Source of the DNA: Acidiphilium sp.
GTDB taxonomy: Bacteria > Pseudomonadota > Alphaproteobacteria > Acetobacterales > Acetobacteraceae
Direction: 5' to 3'
DNA: 64,000 nt
Assembly: GCA_028688905.1 (NCBI GenBank)
Contig: JAQTXH010000003.1
Span: 186,001-250,000 of the forward strand
Part shown: one piece after another, positions 7,544 through 15,352 of the stretch
Numbering within the stretch: position 1 is the first letter of the stretch
Layout of the letters: every line of letters begins with the position of its first letter
The notes under the pieces: generated by a model
The model's database searches: none
What the model was told of the DNA's origin: nothing
The model's input: only the letters and a program-made list of their open reading frames with translations
Made by a program: the position numbers and the translations under genes

Positions 7544-9658
7544 TTATTGTAAATCCTTCATCAACCCAAACCGATGCATCTTGCGATACAGCGTATTCCG
7601 GCTGATCCCTAATGCCGTGGCGGTTGCTGCGATCCGCCAATGCTGTTGATCGAGGGCTAGCGCGATCTGGGTCCGTTCATCGGCGTTGCCGCCCGGGGCA
7701 TCCGGGGCGCTGCTGCCCGGCGGATGGTTGTGCGGACGATCGGGGAGTGCCGCCGGCGCGACCGGGGGGGCCGCGCCGGCGATCAGCCGGGGCAGATGGG
7801 TCCGCTCGATCCGCCCGCCTTCGGCAAAGGCGATGGCGGTGCGCAGGGTGTTGCGAAGCTCGCGGATATTGCCTGGCCAGTCGTGCGCCAGCATCGCCTG
7901 CCAGGCGTCCGGAGCGAAAGACATGGGTGTACCGGCGCTTTCGTCGCGGCAGATTTGTTCGATCAGGGCGGCACGGTCGGCGCGGGCGCGCAGCGACGGC
8001 ATGGTGAGCGTCACGCCGTTGAGCCGGAAGAACAGATCCATCCGGAATTCACCGCGCGCCACCAGGGCGTCAAGGTCGCGGTGGGTGGCGCTGACCACGC
8101 GGATATCGACCGGGATCGGGGTGGAGCTGCCGAGCGGAACAATCTCCTTTTCCTCAAGCAGGCGCAGCAACCGTGCCTGAATCGAGAGCGGCATGTCGCC
8201 GATTTCGTCGAGAAACAGCGTGCCGCCGTGCGCGGCGAGCGCCTTGCCGCGCATACCGCCGGTGCGGGCACCGGTAAAAGCACCAGCCTCGTAGCCGAAC
8301 AACTCGCTTTCGATCAATTGTTCGGGAATCGCGGCGCAACTCATGGCGATGAACGGGTCGTCGCTCCGGGCGCTGGCCTGATGGATCGCGCGGGCAAAAC
8401 TGTCCTTGCCGGTTCCGGTTTCGCCGAGGAGAAGAATATTGATGTCGCGGTCCATCACCCGTTCGGCGCGCCAGACGTTTTCGGCCATGACGGGATCGGC
8501 ACCGGCCAGGGCGGCAAGCGTCGGCACCGGTTTGTGGCGAGGCCGCGCAAGGGACCGCAGCGGCATCGCTTTCTCGGCCCCCATGCCCGATGGGGTGCGG
8601 GGCCGCGTGCGAGCGCGCGCATGTTTGGCCGGCCAGATGCTGGCATAGCCGTGGCGGTCGGCACCATGCGCGATCGGCCAGATCGCGAAGGGCTGGGTCT
8701 CGGCGTGTTCGAACAAACGGTCGGTCGAAATGTCGAACAATTCGGCGACGCTGTGGCCGACCAGCTGGGTGTGGGTCTCCTTGCCGAGCTGGGCCGGCAC
8801 CGTGCTGTCGACCGCCCGGATCTGGCCCTGCTCGTCGATCGCCAGCAGGCTGTCATACGGCAGACCCACCAGTTCCGGGCGCTCGTGAAACCGCAAAATC
8901 ATGCAGTCGCGGAAGCTGTGGGTGAAGTGCAATTGCTCGATGATCCGCGCCGACATACTGACCAGGGCAATGGTTGGAACCTGCGAGGCGCGGCTGTCGT
9001 CGCAATTGAGGCAGGTGGCGTCGAGCACGCCGAGCAGCGCGCCATTCGAACCCCAGATCGGGGCGGCGGAGCAGGTCATCCGGCTGTTGCGGATGAAATA
9101 GTGATCGTCGCGATGCACTACGCGCGATCGGCGATCGTGCAGGCAGGTGCCGGGTCCGTTGACACCGCCATGCCGCTCGTCCCACAAGAATCCGGGGGCC
9201 ATGTTGGCCGTGCGGGCGCATTCGGCGTTGGCGTTGTCGGTAAAGGCATCGAGGATGGTACCGGTGGCGTCGGTCAGCATCAGCACGTAGCGCGATGCGG
9301 CGTCCGACGCCCCGACCTGATGGCTGATCTGGCTCAGCAGCCTGTTCATCTCGGCCCGGCCAACCCGCTCGAACAACCCGAGTTCCTCGCGCAGTTGCTT
9401 CAGTGCCGCCCCCCCGATGTGCTCACCGGGCGGCGGCTGGTGCGGGTCAAGCCCATAGTCGTCGCGGCAGCGCTGCCAGGCGGCCTCGATATAGGCCTCC
9501 CGGAGCACATGGCGCGCCGGCGCGGCGGCATTGGCCAAGTCTTTATTGGCCAAGTTTATATTGGCCAGGTCTTCAGATGACGTCGTGCGGTGATCGAACA
9601 AACCCGATCCCGCCATGTTGGCATGGGCCATTCTGGCGTACTCCCAATTGTCGGTCAT
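7544..9658 (-). CDS. Sigma54-dependent activator, AcoR-like (GAF, AAA+, Fis HTH)
   Basis: The 704-residue bacterial enhancer-binding protein has an N-terminal GAF-type sensor region, a central AAA+ domain and a C-terminal Fis-type helix-turn-helix. Walker A GETGTGKD is at 412-419, the sigma54-contacting loop GAFTGA at 459-464, and Walker B (FLDEIGDMPL) follows; all look functional. The domain order matches AcoR-type regulators of acetoin and alcohol oxidation. It is divergent from xoxF, whose upstream region holds a perfect sigma54 promoter at 9799-9814, so direct activation of the methanol module is likely. Residues about 30-45 contain three LAN repeats. The ATG at 9658 is chosen; a GTG nine bases upstream is possible. 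Confidence 0.92.
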   Translation of the reverse strand: MTDNWEYARMAHANMAGSGLFDHRTTSSEDLANINLANKDLANAAAPARHVLREAYIEAAWQRCRDDYGLDPHQPPPGEHIGGAALKQLREELGLFERVGRAEMNRLLSQISHQVGASDAASRYVLMLTDATGTILDAFTDNANAECARTANMAPGFLWDERHGGVNGPGTCLHDRRSRVVHRDDHYFIRNSRMTCSAAPIWGSNGALLGVLDATCLNCDDSRASQVPTIALVSMSARIIEQLHFTHSFRDCMILRFHERPELVGLPYDSLLAIDEQGQIRAVDSTVPAQLGKETHTQLVGHSVAELFDISTDRLFEHAETQPFAIWPIAHGADRHGYASIWPAKHARARTRPRTPSGMGAEKAMPLRSLARPRHKPVPTLAALAGADPVMAENVWRAERVMDRDINILLLGETGTGKDSFARAIHQASARSDDPFIAMSCAAIPEQLIESELFGYEAGAFTGARTGGMRGKALAAHGGTLFLDEIGDMPLSIQARLLRLLEEKEIVPLGSSTPIPVDIRVVSATHRDLDALVARGEFRMDLFFRLNGVTLTMPSLRARADRAALIEQICRDESAGTPMSFAPDAWQAMLAHDWPGNIRELRNTLRTAIAFAEGGRIERTHLPRLIAGAAPPVAPAALPDRPHNHPPGSSAPDAPGGNADERTQIALALDQQHWRIAATATALGISRNTLYRKMHRFGLMKDLQ
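9531..9575 (-). repeat. 15-bp triple tandem repeat in the sigma54 activator N-terminus
   Basis: Three 15-bp units beginning ttggcca follow each other with a few substitutions. They encode DLANI/NLANK/DLANA on the minus strand and keep the frame. Confidence 0.85.
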
Positions 9659-9798
9659 TTTCAGCACGACCGATCAGAACGCGGAGTGTAGCAGACTGTC
9701 CCACGGATGGCACGAATTGTCACGCATGATTGATCGCACGGTTACAGATCTTTTAAGCTGGGGCAAGGTTATCTGCCGGTTTACCCGTTCGGCGGGGT

Positions 9799-9814
9799 TG
9801 GCATGTTCCTTGCT
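9799..9814 (+). promoter_or_regulatory. Sigma54 (-24/-12) promoter for xoxF
   Basis: TGGCATG-N4-TTGCT matches the consensus TGGCAYR-N4-TTGCW at every defined position. Transcription would start near 9824, giving an untranslated leader of about 80 bases before the xoxF ATG at 9905. The divergent gene encodes a sigma54 activator, which strengthens the call. The bases upstream (9700-9790) hold several CACG repeats at roughly 9-10 base spacing that could be activator sites, but no clean palindrome. Confidence 0.8.
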
Positions 9815-9904
9815 CCGCTGGGATGCGCCGGACAAATCCGGTGCGCAATGAACGGCAAGCGGCCTATGCCCAGTGGTTGGTGCCGCACATCTGGAGGGAA
9901 CATA

Positions 9905-11746
9905 ATGCAGAGACTAGGACGAATGTCGTTGGGCCGTTCGCTGAAGGTGGCGACGCTCGGAATCATCGGAGCCAGCGCGGTTACGCTCGGTGCCCACGCC
10001 CAGAGTTCAGCGGGTACTTCGCTGACGGCGATGCAAAAAAACGCCAATGACTGGGTGATGCCAACGGGTACCTACAATAACTGGCGCTACAGCCCGCTGA
10101 AGCAGATCAACACCGCGAACGTAAAAAACCTGCAGGTCGCGTGGTCGATGTCGACTGGGACCGATCGCGGCCTTGAAGGCCAGCCGATCGTGATCGGCAA
10201 CATGATGTATTTCGAGACATCGTATCCGAATTACGTGTATGCGATCGACCTCAACCACACCGACCGGATCGCCTGGAAATACGAGCCGCCGCACGACGAA
10301 AACGCGCCTCCGGTCGCGTGCTGCGACGTGGTGAACCGCGGCCCGGCCTATGGTGACGGCATGGTCTTCGCCGATGCGCTCGACGGCGTGGTTTATGCGC
10401 TCGATGCCAAGACCGGCAAAGTGGTCTGGCAAGCCAAGAACGCTCACCCGACAGACGGTCAGACCATGACCGGCGCACCGATGGTGGTGGGCGATAACGT
10501 GATTGTCGGGGTCGCCGGCGGTGAATACGGCGTGCGTGGCTATCTGACGGCCTACAATATCAAAACCGGCAAGCAAGTCTGGCGCGCCTACAGCGAAGGG
10601 CCGAACAAGGACATGCTGATGAGCGCCACCGATACCATCAATGGCGCGACCGGCAAGCCCATCGGCCCACAGTCCAGCACCAAGACCTGGCAGGGCGACG
10701 AGTGGAAAGTCGGCGGTGGCACCACCTGGGGCTGGTTCTCGTATGATCCGAAGCTGAACCTGCTCTATTACGGCACCGGCAACCCCGGCACCTGGAACCC
10801 GAGCCAGCGCCCCGGCAAGAACCGCTGGTCGATGACCATCATGGCGCGCAACCCGGAAACCGGTGAAGCCAAATGGGTCTACCAGATGACCCCGCACGAT
10901 GGCTGGGACTACGACGGCGTCAACGAAATGGTGCTGGCCAATGTCGACGATCACGGTAAGACCGTGCCGGCGCTGGTGCATCTCGACCGCAACGGCTTCT
11001 CCTACGTGATGAACCGGGCGACCGGCGCGCCGATCGCGATCCATAAGTATGACAGTTCGGTGAACTGGGCGACCGGAATCAACCCGGCGACCAACGAGCC
11101 GATCGTCGATCCGGCCAAAATGACGGAAGAGGGCAAGGATGTGAAAAACATCTGCCCGTCCTCGCAGGGCGACAAGGACGAACAGCCGATCTCCTACGAT
11201 CCGCAAACCAAGCTGTTCTACGCGCCGTTGAACCATCTGTGCATGAGCTATCAGGCGTTCAACGTGAAGTATAAAGCCGGCTTCCCGTTCGTAGGGGCGA
11301 TTGTCAACATGATCCCCGGACCGGGCGGCTATCGTGGCCGGTTCATCGCCTACAACCCGATGACGGGCAAGACGGTGTGGGATCATCACGACATGTTCCA
11401 GGATTGGGGCGGTGCGATGACCACGGGCGGCGGGCTGGCGTTCTATGGCACGCTGAAGGGCATGTTCCGCGCGGTCGATGCAAAAACTGGCAAAATGCTT
11501 TACCAGTTCAAGACCCCGTCGGGCATCATCGGCAACCCGATCACCTATATGCATGACGGCAAACAGTATGTCGCTATTCTGAGCGGCGTGGGTGGCTGGG
11601 CCGCGATCGGCATGGCTGACAATCTGCATAAAGGTTCGGCAGGCCTCGGTGCCGTGGGTCTGAACGCGACTCTGACCGACTACACAAACCTTGGCGGTAC
11701 GCTGATGGTGTTTGCTCTGCCCTCGAAAGTGGCCAGTGCCAGCTAA
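9905..11746 (+). CDS. xoxF: Lanthanide-dependent PQQ methanol dehydrogenase XoxF
   Basis: This periplasmic quinoprotein oxidises methanol to formaldehyde (and possibly further) and passes electrons to cytochrome XoxG. From 9905 it has 613 residues with a signal peptide ending near AHAQ (about residue 33). The vicinal disulfide Cys139-Cys140, metal ligands E207 and N293, catalytic D335 and the extra aspartate D337 (WDYDG) are present. In known families the second aspartate marks lanthanide rather than calcium enzymes. The start is set by ggaggga seven bases upstream; an open frame runs on to 9803 but overlaps the promoter. Small-subunit gene mxaI is absent, as expected for XoxF. Confidence 0.96.
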   Translation: MQRLGRMSLGRSLKVATLGIIGASAVTLGAHAQSSAGTSLTAMQKNANDWVMPTGTYNNWRYSPLKQINTANVKNLQVAWSMSTGTDRGLEGQPIVIGNMMYFETSYPNYVYAIDLNHTDRIAWKYEPPHDENAPPVACCDVVNRGPAYGDGMVFADALDGVVYALDAKTGKVVWQAKNAHPTDGQTMTGAPMVVGDNVIVGVAGGEYGVRGYLTAYNIKTGKQVWRAYSEGPNKDMLMSATDTINGATGKPIGPQSSTKTWQGDEWKVGGGTTWGWFSYDPKLNLLYYGTGNPGTWNPSQRPGKNRWSMTIMARNPETGEAKWVYQMTPHDGWDYDGVNEMVLANVDDHGKTVPALVHLDRNGFSYVMNRATGAPIAIHKYDSSVNWATGINPATNEPIVDPAKMTEEGKDVKNICPSSQGDKDEQPISYDPQTKLFYAPLNHLCMSYQAFNVKYKAGFPFVGAIVNMIPGPGGYRGRFIAYNPMTGKTVWDHHDMFQDWGGAMTTGGGLAFYGTLKGMFRAVDAKTGKMLYQFKTPSGIIGNPITYMHDGKQYVAILSGVGGWAAIGMADNLHKGSAGLGAVGLNATLTDYTNLGGTLMVFALPSKVASAS

Positions 11747-11759
11747 CATCGGCTAACTA

Positions 11760-11797
11760 CCAGCCCGGGTTTCTCCCCTGCCCGGGCTGGTTTCTTT
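11760..11797 (+). terminator. Intrinsic terminator or attenuator between xoxF and xoxJ
   Basis: A perfect 10-bp stem (ccagcccggg at 11760-11769, cccgggctgg at 11781-11790) is followed by tttcttt. It lies 14 bases after the xoxF stop. It would let xoxF be made in excess over xoxJ and xoxG. Confidence 0.85.
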
Positions 11798-11823
11798 ATC
11801 TACGCCTAACGGAGTGAAACACC

Positions 11824-12687
11824 ATGAAAATTCCCCTCGCCGGCTGGACCAAGCGGGCCGCCATCGCCGCCGCTTTTGCCATCGCCCCCCATGCCGTGTC
11901 GGCTGCCAACGCTCAGCCGAGCGCTAACAGTCACGTGCTGCGGGTCTGCGCCGATCCCGACTATTTGCCCTATTCGAATCGCGCCGGGCAGGGGTTCGAG
12001 AACAAGGTCGCCGAACTTGTCGCCAAGGCGATGGGACGCAAGCTGGAGTACACCTGGGCGAGCTATCGTGGCCACGGCGGTTATTCCAACTTCCTCGCTG
12101 AAAACCTCGATGCGAAAAAATGCGATGTCGTGATGAACCTGCCCTACGGCGATCACGAGGAAGCCTACACCAAACCTTATTACCGTTCGTCATACGTATT
12201 CATCACCCGCAAGGATAAACATTATCACATCAGATCGATGAACTCGGTCTCGTTGAAGTCGATCAAAATTGGTTTCGAAGCTGACACTACGCCGGAAATC
12301 GCCATCAAAATGCTCGACCTGATCAATAACGCGGTGGAGTTCAATGTTGCCAGCGACCCCACAGCTTCGCCCCGGCAGTTACTGCAAGCGGTGCAGGACG
12401 GCAAAGTTGGCGTGATGGTCACCTGGGAACCGGCGATCGGTGACTTCCTGAAGGATTATCCGGACCTACAGATCGCCCGGGTCCCGTCCGAGGAATATGG
12501 GCCGGGACTGCCGGCGGTTGGCTACACCTACGACATGTCGATGGGCGTGCGTAAAGGCGATACCACCTTGCTGGATGCCCTCAACAAAGTCATCGCCAGC
12601 CACAAGGGCGCAATCACCGCCACGCTCGCGAAGTACGACGTCAAGCTGCTGCCCAATCCGCGCCACGTCAATTTCCCGAACCAGTAA
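11824..12687 (+). CDS. xoxJ: XoxJ, periplasmic quinoprotein-associated substrate-binding-like protein
   Basis: The 287-residue secreted protein has a signal peptide (about residues 1-30) and a type II periplasmic binding fold starting VLRVCADPDYLPYSN, the opening typical of XoxJ/MxaJ. MxaJ-like proteins are thought to help activate or mature the methanol dehydrogenase rather than feed an ABC transporter, and no transporter genes lie nearby. It sits between xoxF and xoxG, the conserved order. A ggag ribosome site stands ahead of the start. The call rests on family wording and gene order. Confidence 0.9.
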   Translation: MKIPLAGWTKRAAIAAAFAIAPHAVSAANAQPSANSHVLRVCADPDYLPYSNRAGQGFENKVAELVAKAMGRKLEYTWASYRGHGGYSNFLAENLDAKKCDVVMNLPYGDHEEAYTKPYYRSSYVFITRKDKHYHIRSMNSVSLKSIKIGFEADTTPEIAIKMLDLINNAVEFNVASDPTASPRQLLQAVQDGKVGVMVTWEPAIGDFLKDYPDLQIARVPSEEYGPGLPAVGYTYDMSMGVRKGDTTLLDALNKVIASHKGAITATLAKYDVKLLPNPRHVNFPNQ

Positions 12688-12716
12688 TCCGATAAAACAT
12701 TGAGAGAGCACGACGC

Positions 12717-13550
12717 ATGAAAACGAGATCGATACCAACCATCATTGGTGCCGCGATCATTGCAACTACCGCAGGCGGGTTTGTTGCGGTGGCTGCCTAT
12801 GGGGCCGACAACGGGAATACCAAGGCGGCGGCATCATTGTCCGCGGTTCCGAACAGCGAACGTAACGTCAATCCCATGGTCACGCCGGCGGCGGATACCA
12901 CGACTCCCCTCCCTGAGGGCGAAACGATCGCGAAAGGCAGCGACTGTTTTTCATGCCACGCAATCGACCAAAAAATCGTCGGTCCGTCGTTCGTGGACGT
13001 GGCGGGCAAGTTTGCCGGGCAGAGCGGTGCGGAATCCACACTCGTCGATGCCGTCAAGAAGGGCCATGTCGGCACCTGGGGCAATGTGCCGATGCCGGCG
13101 CATCCGGAACTGAGCGATGCCAAAATCAAAGAGATCGTCTCCTGGATTCTGACTCTGAAAAAACCGCAAGCCGCCGCGGCCACGACCGGCGGGAAGAAAT
13201 TCACCTACACGGTAAAGGGTAAAACGGTTTCGACCAGTTTCCCGATCTTTCAAGCGGGCACCGACAAAGTGACCCCCGACGTCTTCAGGGGTTACGAGTT
13301 GTTCAACTCTTACTGCTTCCGCTGCCACGGCGCCGATGCCGATGGCGGGTCATACGCGCCTAATCTGCGCAACTCGCTGAACAACGGCATGAGCGAAAGC
13401 ACGTTCCTCAGCATCGCGATGACCGGGGTGAAGTCGAAAGGCATGCCGAGCTGGGCCGGGTTTTTCACGCCCCACCAGATCAGGGCAATCTATGAATACA
13501 CCGATGCCAGGGCGGTCGCAGTTGTCGGCCAGGGCACACCGAAACACTAA
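12717..13550 (+). CDS. xoxG: XoxG-like di-heme cytochrome c
   Basis: This is the predicted periplasmic electron acceptor of XoxF. The 277-residue protein has an N-terminal signal or anchor segment and two haem c motifs, CFSCH at 77-81 and CFRCH at 200-204. The first domain resembles class I c551/c552 cytochromes (Met ligand probably in NVPMPAHPEL). The second resembles the usual single-domain XoxG (YELFNSYCFRCHGADADG, GMPSW). Most described XoxG proteins carry one haem, so a fusion of two cytochrome domains is unusual and may pass electrons directly to the next carrier. It starts 29 bases after xoxJ and belongs to the same operon. Confidence 0.87.
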   Translation: MKTRSIPTIIGAAIIATTAGGFVAVAAYGADNGNTKAAASLSAVPNSERNVNPMVTPAADTTTPLPEGETIAKGSDCFSCHAIDQKIVGPSFVDVAGKFAGQSGAESTLVDAVKKGHVGTWGNVPMPAHPELSDAKIKEIVSWILTLKKPQAAAATTGGKKFTYTVKGKTVSTSFPIFQAGTDKVTPDVFRGYELFNSYCFRCHGADADGGSYAPNLRNSLNNGMSESTFLSIAMTGVKSKGMPSWAGFFTPHQIRAIYEYTDARAVAVVGQGTPKH

Positions 13551-13608
13551 CCAGACGGAGCCATAACCGATGCGCCTGTCTCAAATATTCAACCGAAGGA
13601 AACAACCC

Positions 13609-14187
13609 ATGGCTACTCATGTATCGATCCACCCGTCGGTGGATAACGGAATTACGCCCGGCTTGAAGGATTTCCATGGCGGCACGCTGCGTTGCCACTG
13701 CCCCAGCCGTCAGGTGGTGGTGAAAATCGATGCCCAGACCGCGCATAATCACGTGTGTGGCTGCACCAAATGCTGGAAACCGAAGGGTTCCAAATTCTCG
13801 ATGGTCGCGGTCGTTTCGCGTGATTCGGTACATGTCGTCGAAAACGGTGACAAGCTGCACATCGTCGATCCGACCGCCACCATCCAGCGCCATGCCTGCC
13901 GTGAATGCGGTGTGCATATGTTCGGCCGGATCGAGAACAAGAACCACCCGTTCTATGGCCTCGATTTCATCCACACCGAACTCTCCACCGAAAAGGGCTG
14001 GTCGGCTCCGGAATTCGCGGCGTTTGTGTCGTCGGTGATCGAGGGCGGCACCAATCCATCGGAACTGCCGGCGATCCGGGCGCGGTTGAAGGAACTCGGC
14101 CTCGAACCCTACGATTGCCTGTCGCCGCCGTTGATGGACGCCATTGCCACTCACACGGCCAAAGCATCAGGCGCTCTCGCAGCCTAA
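13609..14187 (+). CDS. gfa: S-(hydroxymethyl)glutathione synthase (glutathione-dependent formaldehyde-activating enzyme)
   Basis: The 192-residue zinc protein speeds the joining of formaldehyde and glutathione. It has the Gfa cysteine sets: CHC near the N-terminus, CGCTKCW, and CRECGVH. The start at 13609 is preferred because the family begins with a short MxxVSIHP segment and aaggaaa lies upstream; an ATG at 13570 would add 13 residues. It stands between xoxG and the hydroxymethylglutathione dehydrogenase, so it handles formaldehyde made by XoxF. Whether Gfa is truly catalytic or a glutathione carrier is debated. Confidence 0.93.
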   Translation: MATHVSIHPSVDNGITPGLKDFHGGTLRCHCPSRQVVVKIDAQTAHNHVCGCTKCWKPKGSKFSMVAVVSRDSVHVVENGDKLHIVDPTATIQRHACRECGVHMFGRIENKNHPFYGLDFIHTELSTEKGWSAPEFAAFVSSVIEGGTNPSELPAIRARLKELGLEPYDCLSPPLMDAIATHTAKASGALAA

Positions 14188-14206
14188 TCAAAAGGGACCA
14201 GATACG

Positions 14207-15316
14207 ATGGATGTTCGCGCTGCGATTGCGTGGAAAGCCGGCAAGACCCTTGAGCTTGATACGGTCAAGCTCGAAGGGCCCAAGGCCGGCGAGGTGCTGG
14301 TGGAAATCAAGGCCACCGGCATCTGCCATACCGATGAATACACGCTGTCGGGTTCGGACCCTGAGGGTCTGTTCCCGGTCATTCTCGGCCATGAAGGGGC
14401 GGGCGTCGTGGTCGATATCGGCCCCGGCGTCACCAGCCTGAAAAAGGGCGATCACGTCATTCCACTCTACACGCCGGAGTGCCGGCAGTGTAAATCGTGC
14501 CTGTCGCGCAAAACCAACCTTTGCACCGCGATCCGCGCGACCCAGGGCAAGGGCGTGATGCCGGACGGCACCAGCCGGTTCTCCTGCCACGGCGAGCCGG
14601 TGATGCACTACATGGGCTGCTCGACCTTCGCCAATTTCACCGTGCTGCCGGAGATCGCGCTGGCGAAGGTGCGGGAAGACGCGCCGTTCGAAAAGATCTG
14701 TTACATCGGCTGCGGCGTCACCACCGGCATCGGGGCGGTGATCAACACCGCCAAGGTCCAGCCGGGCGATAACGTGGTGGTTTTCGGCCTCGGCGGCATC
14801 GGGCTGAACGTCATCCAGGGGGCGCGGATTGCCGGAGCCGACAAGATCATCGGCGTCGATCTCAACAACGGCCGCAAGCCGATGGCCGAGAAATTCGGGC
14901 TGACCCATTTCGTCAACCCGTCCGAGATCGGCGAAGATCTGGTGCCTTACCTGATCAACCTGACCGACGGCGGGGCCGACTACACCTTCGAGTGCATCGG
15001 CAACGTAAAAGTGATGCGCCAGGCGCTGGAATGCTGCCATCGCGGCTGGGGTACCGCGATCATCGTCGGCGTTGCCGGCGCAGGCCAGGAAATCTCTACA
15101 AGGCCGTTCCAACTGGTCACCGGCCGCAACTGGCGCGGCACCGCGTTCGGCGGCGCGCGGGGGCGGACCGATGTGCCGAAAATCGTCGATTGGTACATGG
15201 ACGGTAAAATCAACATTGACGACCTGATCACTCATGTGCTGCCCTTCGAGCAGATCAACGAAGGATTCGAGCTTATGCGTAAGGGTGAAAGTATCCGCAC
15301 CGTCCTCGTTTACTGA
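14207..15316 (+). CDS. frmA: S-(hydroxymethyl)glutathione dehydrogenase (class III alcohol dehydrogenase)
   Basis: This cytoplasmic zinc enzyme oxidises S-hydroxymethylglutathione to S-formylglutathione with NAD+. The 369-residue protein has the catalytic zinc site (ICHTDEYTLSG, GHEGAG), the four-cysteine structural zinc lobe (CRQCKSCLSRKTNLC) and the nucleotide fold (VFGLGGIGLNVIQGARIAGA). The start at 14207 matches the family's short N-terminus. No S-formylglutathione hydrolase gene is seen in the window, so the last step must be encoded elsewhere. The stop lies inside a 21-bp duplication shared with the next gene. Confidence 0.96.
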   Translation: MDVRAAIAWKAGKTLELDTVKLEGPKAGEVLVEIKATGICHTDEYTLSGSDPEGLFPVILGHEGAGVVVDIGPGVTSLKKGDHVIPLYTPECRQCKSCLSRKTNLCTAIRATQGKGVMPDGTSRFSCHGEPVMHYMGCSTFANFTVLPEIALAKVREDAPFEKICYIGCGVTTGIGAVINTAKVQPGDNVVVFGLGGIGLNVIQGARIAGADKIIGVDLNNGRKPMAEKFGLTHFVNPSEIGEDLVPYLINLTDGGADYTFECIGNVKVMRQALECCHRGWGTAIIVGVAGAGQEISTRPFQLVTGRNWRGTAFGGARGRTDVPKIVDWYMDGKINIDDLITHVLPFEQINEGFELMRKGESIRTVLVY

Positions 15317-15352
15317 TGCGGGGCAGGCTGATACTGATGCGGGGCAGGCTGA
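15311..15352 (+). repeat. 21-bp tandem duplication across the frmA stop and receptor start
   Basis: The unit tactgatgcggggcaggctga occurs twice in a row. It copies the frmA TAC-TGA end together with an overlapping ATG, giving the receptor two possible starts, 15316 and 15337. Confidence 0.9.

Noticed and set aside
7724-9580. Long plus-strand frame opposite the sigma54 activator
   Set aside because: Over 600 codons long but composed of the usual antisense residues; the minus-strand gene has all motifs of its family.
9803-9904. Upstream extension of xoxF by 34 codons
   Set aside because: It would start inside the sigma54 promoter and has no signal-peptide character; ggaggga fits the ATG at 9905.
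10007-11749. Long minus-strand frame opposite xoxF
   Set aside because: Antisense shadow; xoxF on the plus strand is certain.
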